Below, one piece after another: positions 60,207 through 64,000 of a DNA stretch of 64,000 nt. The notes beneath the pieces are model-generated. The model ran no database searches. It was not told the DNA's origin and saw only the letters and a list, made by a program, of their open reading frames with translations. The first letter of the stretch is position 1. The number at the start of each line of letters is the position of its first letter. Source of the DNA: Mesorhizobium mediterraneum (GTDB lineage Bacteria; Pseudomonadota; Alphaproteobacteria; Rhizobiales; Rhizobiaceae); the NCBI RefSeq assembly GCF_002284565.1, contig NZ_NPKI01000046.1, forward strand, positions 124,001 through 188,000, written 5' to 3'. Made by a program: the position numbers and the translations under genes.

Positions 60207-63200
60207 CTAGTGCCGAACAGCCGGTTCGGGATTGACGATCAGTGCGGCGCCCGGCTCGAGAGCGGATTTCGCACGTTCGACCCGGTCGCGATAGCGCGAC
60301 GACAGTTCAGGTGACAGGCCTGATGATTGAAGGGTCTCGTATGCACTGACGAGGAAAGGCACCGCGCTTTGCTCCGCGGCTATGGCGATGCTCTTTTCGA
60401 GGGCAGCGATCACGTCCGCCTCCGCGTCGCCCTGGAGAAGAAGTAGCTCCGCCCTTCGCCGGTAGAGCTCTGCCAGCCAGAAGCGGCTGCCGCCGGCCTC
60501 GGCCTGCGCCACAGCCGAGCCCAGCAGCGCGAGCGCCTCATCGACCTCGGCAGTTCGTGTCAAAAGCTCTGCCAGCATGCCGCAATAGACCGGTTCGTCC
60601 TCAGGTGTCTGGAGCTCGCCATGGAGGCCAAGACCTTGCCGCATTTTTTCCCTGCCGCTCTCGATCTGGCCGGCGTTGCCGTCGCACCAGCCTTCGAAGA
60701 TTTGCGCTGCGGCGACGAGGGCGGGCATATGATGGCGCTCCGTCAAATGGCGCAGATCCGCTATCACGCTTCGCAGCGCCGAAAAATCGCGGCGATAGCA
60801 ATGCAGCATCGCCTCGTTGAGGTAGGCATGCGCGATGCTGCCGGCATGTCCGGTTTGCTGCGCCCAGCTCCTGGCTTCCGACATCGAATGGATCGCGCTT
60901 GCCGGCTTTCCGACGAACCACAAGGACAAGGCGCGGTGAGCGAGCCCGCAGACCCTCGCGTCATGCCCGCCGAACAACGCAGCATTCGCTTTGCCCTGGC
61001 CGTGCTCATAGAGCGAAAGCCCGACGTCGACGGCCGCGATGCAGCGGTCGTGACGGCCAAGATTGAAGTCGATGGCCCACACGCAATGCCTGGCCTGGAG
61101 TTGCACTTCGGCATCCTCGACATCCCTGAGATCGCTGAGCACGACTTCCGCGCGCTCGCCGTCCATGACGGTATCGGTGAACCACCAGCCCCAGTAGATC
61201 GGGAACCACTTGGCCCGTTCGGCTACCGGCCGCCGCCGGGCGATCACCACGCCGTCCTCGTATAATTTGCGGGCGGGCGCCGAGTTCGGCCCCTCGACAG
61301 CGGTCAGGATGGGACCGAGCACGACCATTGCCGATAGCCGCAGCGCGTCTCGCGTGTCGGTCGCGGCAACCCGCTCGCAGAGCCCCAAAGCATGTTCGAG
61401 TATCTGCCTTGCTTCCGCCATTGCCGAGCGGGACGAGCTTTCCGTGCCTGCGATCACAAACTGATCGATCGCTTCCTCGATTAGGCCAGCGCGTTCAGCA
61501 TGTTCTGCCAGTTCAGCCGTACCCAGCCACGGGGCCAGATTTCGGTCGCAGCCGACAGCGGAGAAGAGCGACTGATGGAGGGCCTGCCGTCTCCTCCGCA
61601 GCAATGCATTGTAGATTGTCTCCCGGATCAGGGCATGACGAAATCCATAGTCGGGCTCGCCAGAAGGCCTGACCCGGATCAGGAATCCCGCCTCGATGAG
61701 GGTGTCCAGTGCATTCCCGATCGTCTCGTCACTGTATTCCGGCGACAGCTTCTGGAGCAATTCCAGATTGAAACGATTGCCGGCGACGGCGGCCGCTCGT
61801 GCCACATCCTTTGCAGGGCCCAAGGCTTCCAGCCTGGCTTGAAGGATGCCTTCAAACACCGATATTCGGCTCGATGAGCCAGCTGGCGCAAGGCGATCCG
61901 TTATGGAGGCTGCATTCTCGGCGATCCATTGGCAGATTTCCTCGATGAAAAGAGGCACGCCCCCGGTTACCTCCTCCACCATGCTAATGAGTTCCGAATG
62001 CGCGGCTGACCCGATTTCCGGCCGCATGGCCATGATTGCCTGTCGTGTTTCCTCGCGATCGAGCGGCTTCAGAGTAATATGCGGCAAGTCCCGGAACCCT
62101 GAAAAAGTCTCAGATCCAGGTCGCGCAGTCATTATGAGAAGCACGGGCACCCGATGAATGAAGAGTGCAAGTTCCGCCAGCAATTGCCTCGACGTGAGGT
62201 CGATCCAATGTATGTCTTCGACCACCAGGATGAGTGGTCCGCGTTCGCATATGGCTTCTATGCTTCTGCGAACTGCCCAGGCGGCTTTCTCCCGGATGAC
62301 CTTGAGATCAGCCTCCTTCAGAGCGGGATTCGATCCTTCAGCCCCAAGTAGAAACGAGAAGATGTCGACCACTTCGTCATCGTGAACGCCTTGATTTGCG
62401 AAGACCTCCGCTACGTCTGAAGTCTCCAGCCGACCCTCTTTGCCAGCGAGGTCACTCCGAACATTTTGCAGCAGAGGATAAAGGGCCGAGTGGGAGCCGC
62501 CGGGCTGACATTGAAAAAGCAGCAATTTTGCCCGCTGAAAGCGTGTCCTCTTGCGGACTTCATAAAGCAGGCGAGACTTGCCGATACCGGCCTCACCCTG
62601 AACTAAAATGACGCCGCCCTTGCCGGCGACGGCATCATGCCAACATGCGGCGATGGTGGCCAGTTCGTCCCCACGGCCTATAAACGTATTGTTCAAGCGC
62701 CCGAAGGCGAAGAAGCGGTCAACGTCCCGCTTGTGGCTGATGGCACGCCAAGTCCGCTGCGGCTCCGCGAAACCCCTAATAACGTGAATGCCACGAAAAC
62801 TGAAAACGTGGGACCGCCGCGCCAGATTTCGGGTCTCATCGGACACCAATATTGCATCCGGATGAGCCATAGCCTGGAGCCGCGTCGCCATGGCCAAAGC
62901 AGGGCCCGTGACGCTGGCATGCGCCGGGTCACCGCCGTCCCCGTGAACGAGGGTCATGGATGTAGCAATCCCGACCCGAACATGTAGGTCCGTATGGTCT
63001 TTCTCCAGCCCGACCCGCTTGCACGCTTCAATGATTTCGAGTCCTGCCCGGATCGCTTGCGAAGCCGCGTCCTTTGCCTCCATCTCTGCTGGAAAAAGTG
63101 CGACACCGCCGTCGCCGGCCTCGCTCACGACAACGCCCGAGTACGATGAGATTGCCTGTCTTGCCGCACGCCGAAAGGCCGACATCAGTTCTTCATAGTC

Positions 63201-63368
63201 CTCGATATCCAGAACTGCGAGCAGGTCAGTTGATCCGACCAGATCATAACAGAGAGCTGTCATAACGCGCCGCTCGCCGCGAACGTCGGACACACTACTG
63301 TCGTCCTTGCTCAGAACGCCCTTGGCAAGGGCCACGATTGGAGGCTCTACTCGACGCTTTTCCGACAT
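60207..63368 (-). CDS. Cyclase-like / STAND ATPase / TPR regulator
   Basis: A 1053-residue signalling protein, the first gene of the YcaO-TfuA operon. Residues about 35-205 are a class III nucleotide cyclase-like domain: metal Asp42 in YDLVGST and Asp86 in EAGDGGVALF are kept. The transition-state Asn is Ala159 (VTGPALAMATRLQ, with Arg163 kept), so cyclase activity is doubtful. An ATPase domain follows with P-loop GEAGIGKSR (258-266) and Walker B ILVVEDIHWID. Several hundred residues of TPR-like helices end the chain. No HTH is visible. The start at 63368 (MSEKRRVEPP) is uncertain; a TTG 14 codons upstream is possible. A role in sensing or controlling the operon is inferred. Confidence 0.82.
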   Translation of the reverse strand: MSEKRRVEPPIVALAKGVLSKDDSSVSDVRGERRVMTALCYDLVGSTDLLAVLDIEDYEELMSAFRRAARQAISSYSGVVVSEAGDGGVALFPAEMEAKDAASQAIRAGLEIIEACKRVGLEKDHTDLHVRVGIATSMTLVHGDGGDPAHASVTGPALAMATRLQAMAHPDAILVSDETRNLARRSHVFSFRGIHVIRGFAEPQRTWRAISHKRDVDRFFAFGRLNNTFIGRGDELATIAACWHDAVAGKGGVILVQGEAGIGKSRLLYEVRKRTRFQRAKLLLFQCQPGGSHSALYPLLQNVRSDLAGKEGRLETSDVAEVFANQGVHDDEVVDIFSFLLGAEGSNPALKEADLKVIREKAAWAVRRSIEAICERGPLILVVEDIHWIDLTSRQLLAELALFIHRVPVLLIMTARPGSETFSGFRDLPHITLKPLDREETRQAIMAMRPEIGSAAHSELISMVEEVTGGVPLFIEEICQWIAENAASITDRLAPAGSSSRISVFEGILQARLEALGPAKDVARAAAVAGNRFNLELLQKLSPEYSDETIGNALDTLIEAGFLIRVRPSGEPDYGFRHALIRETIYNALLRRRRQALHQSLFSAVGCDRNLAPWLGTAELAEHAERAGLIEEAIDQFVIAGTESSSRSAMAEARQILEHALGLCERVAATDTRDALRLSAMVVLGPILTAVEGPNSAPARKLYEDGVVIARRRPVAERAKWFPIYWGWWFTDTVMDGERAEVVLSDLRDVEDAEVQLQARHCVWAIDFNLGRHDRCIAAVDVGLSLYEHGQGKANAALFGGHDARVCGLAHRALSLWFVGKPASAIHSMSEARSWAQQTGHAGSIAHAYLNEAMLHCYRRDFSALRSVIADLRHLTERHHMPALVAAAQIFEGWCDGNAGQIESGREKMRQGLGLHGELQTPEDEPVYCGMLAELLTRTAEVDEALALLGSAVAQAEAGGSRFWLAELYRRRAELLLLQGDAEADVIAALEKSIAIAAEQSAVPFLVSAYETLQSSGLSPELSSRYRDRVERAKSALEPGAALIVNPEPAVRH

Positions 63369-63496
63369 GCTACGGTGCCTTGGCTGGCGGAGTGGGAGCG
63401 ATACTATCAAATGCGCTAATATTCACCAGAGCGCTCGGACGACCCCCATCATAAGCGATACTTCGGACGATGTGCGTCACGCTCGCTGACCGCCGG

Positions 63497-63913
63497 TTAG
63501 CCTGATGGCATCTTCTCGAACGTCTTCAACCCGGTTTCCATCGTGTCCCAGGGGAGGGCCCGGATACCGTAAGTCACCACGGTCGGATTGAACCGGCCCG
63601 GATCGTCAAGGCTTGCTGCATGGACCGTGATCGGGTCCGGCATGGCGGTGTATGTCAGGTAGACAGGGGTTCCGCAGACCGGGCAGAAGGAATGGATTTT
63701 CACATTCCCGTTGTCCGCCGCAACACGCCACTCCGTCGTCGTGCCGGTGATCGTCACGTCCGCTCGCGACGAAAACGTCAGATAGGATCCATGACCGGTG
63801 CCGCTTCTTTTCTGGCAATCACGGCAGTGGCAGTGGTTCTCGAAGATGGGGGTTGCCTTAGCCTCGTAGCGAACCGCGCCGCACGCGCATCCGCCGGTGT
63901 AGAGAGTGCTCAT
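63497..63913 (-). CDS. GFA-family (CENP-V/GFA fold) zinc protein
   Basis: A 138-residue protein with the two Cys sets of the GFA fold: GGCACGAVRYEA (near residue 8-19), NHCHCRDCQKRSG (about 27-39) and SFCPVCGTPVYL (about 75-86). The family includes glutathione-dependent formaldehyde-activating proteins, but most members have no assigned substrate. GGGAG precedes the ATG. It follows the partial gene at the window end with a 23-bp gap, and is about 130 bp upstream of the operon regulator start. Confidence 0.9.
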   Translation of the reverse strand: MSTLYTGGCACGAVRYEAKATPIFENHCHCRDCQKRSGTGHGSYLTFSSRADVTITGTTTEWRVAADNGNVKIHSFCPVCGTPVYLTYTAMPDPITVHAASLDDPGRFNPTVVTYGIRALPWDTMETGLKTFEKMPSG

Positions 63914-63936
63914 GTGCTCGGCTCCCTGTTTCGCGG

Positions 63937-64000
63937 TCAGGCCGCCCGTTCGGACGCGCGCGGCTTCGCGAAGACATCGATCGCTTGACCCGTTTCGAGG
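63937..64000 (-). CDS. 3' end of a gene cut by the window edge
   Basis: The minus strand has an open frame ending LETGQAIDVFAKPRASERAA and a TGA at 63937-63939, running off the window edge. The tight 23-bp spacing to the GFA gene suggests one operon. No family can be assigned from 20 residues. Confidence 0.4.
   Translation of the reverse strand, partial: LETGQAIDVFAKPRASERAA

Overview
The window is GC-rich chromosomal DNA from an alphaproteobacterium of the order Rhizobiales, most like Mesorhizobium or a close relative. The evidence is the dnaG-rpoD pair, the haem-sensor pair fixL-fixJ, the cbb3 oxidase operons fixNOQP and fixGHIS, an FnrN-type regulator, and a roughly 100-bp dispersed palindromic repeat present three times. 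The organism call is inference from gene content; no rRNA or other strong taxonomic marker is present.

Layout. (1) 0.4-5.3 kb: an RcnB-like periplasmic protein, then dnaG and rpoD. (2) 5.5-16.8 kb: small accessory genes (GYD protein, sulfotransferase-like, DCC thiol protein, PadR regulator, HlyU-like protein), divergent azoR/lysR, divergent tetR/VOC gene with two visible operators, an arginase-like enzyme, an active HtrA-like protease divergent from a catalytically dead HtrA-like paralogue plus a LuxR regulator, a VapBC toxin-antitoxin pair and an SDR. (3) 16.8-22.1 kb: repeat-rich intergenic DNA with a possible small RNA, an OmpA-family protein with Lys/Arg-Pro/Ala/Gln repeats, a YcgN-like protein, a ladder of tandem hairpins, a SIMPL-domain protein and tRNA-Ile(CAU). 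(4) 22.5-48 kb: a microaerobic and denitrification island. It holds a FixK-like regulator, fixLJ, universal stress protein, CBS-BON protein, fixGHIS, fixNOQP, a hemerythrin-like gene, fnrN, hemN, K+ channel, truncated globin, nirV, nirK, pseudoazurin, nnrS and nnrR. At least six sites of the form TTGA(T/C)-N4-(A/G)TCAA, and three TTTGCG-N4-CGCAAA-type sites, sit upstream of these genes. FixLJ should sense low oxygen, FixK and FnrN should act at the first site type, and NnrR at the second. Both hemerythrin and hemN carry apparent +1 frameshifts. (5) 47.9-56.1 kb: a DUF779-aldehyde dehydrogenase pair with a GAF/Fis regulator lacking the AAA+ domain, and an RND efflux pump with its adaptor.

(6) 56.4-63.4 kb holds what I judge the least described system: a five-gene minus-strand operon. 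In transcription order it encodes a cyclase-like/STAND ATPase/TPR regulator, a YcaO cyclodehydratase or thioamide-type enzyme, TfuA, a gluzincin metalloprotease (HEVGH plus a downstream Glu), and a 190-residue AT-richer orphan protein with four cysteines. YcaO and TfuA together are known to install peptide-backbone thioamides or azolines. No short precursor peptide is visible, so the orphan protein is the best candidate substrate (inference). A GFA-family enzyme and the C-terminal end of one more gene close the window.
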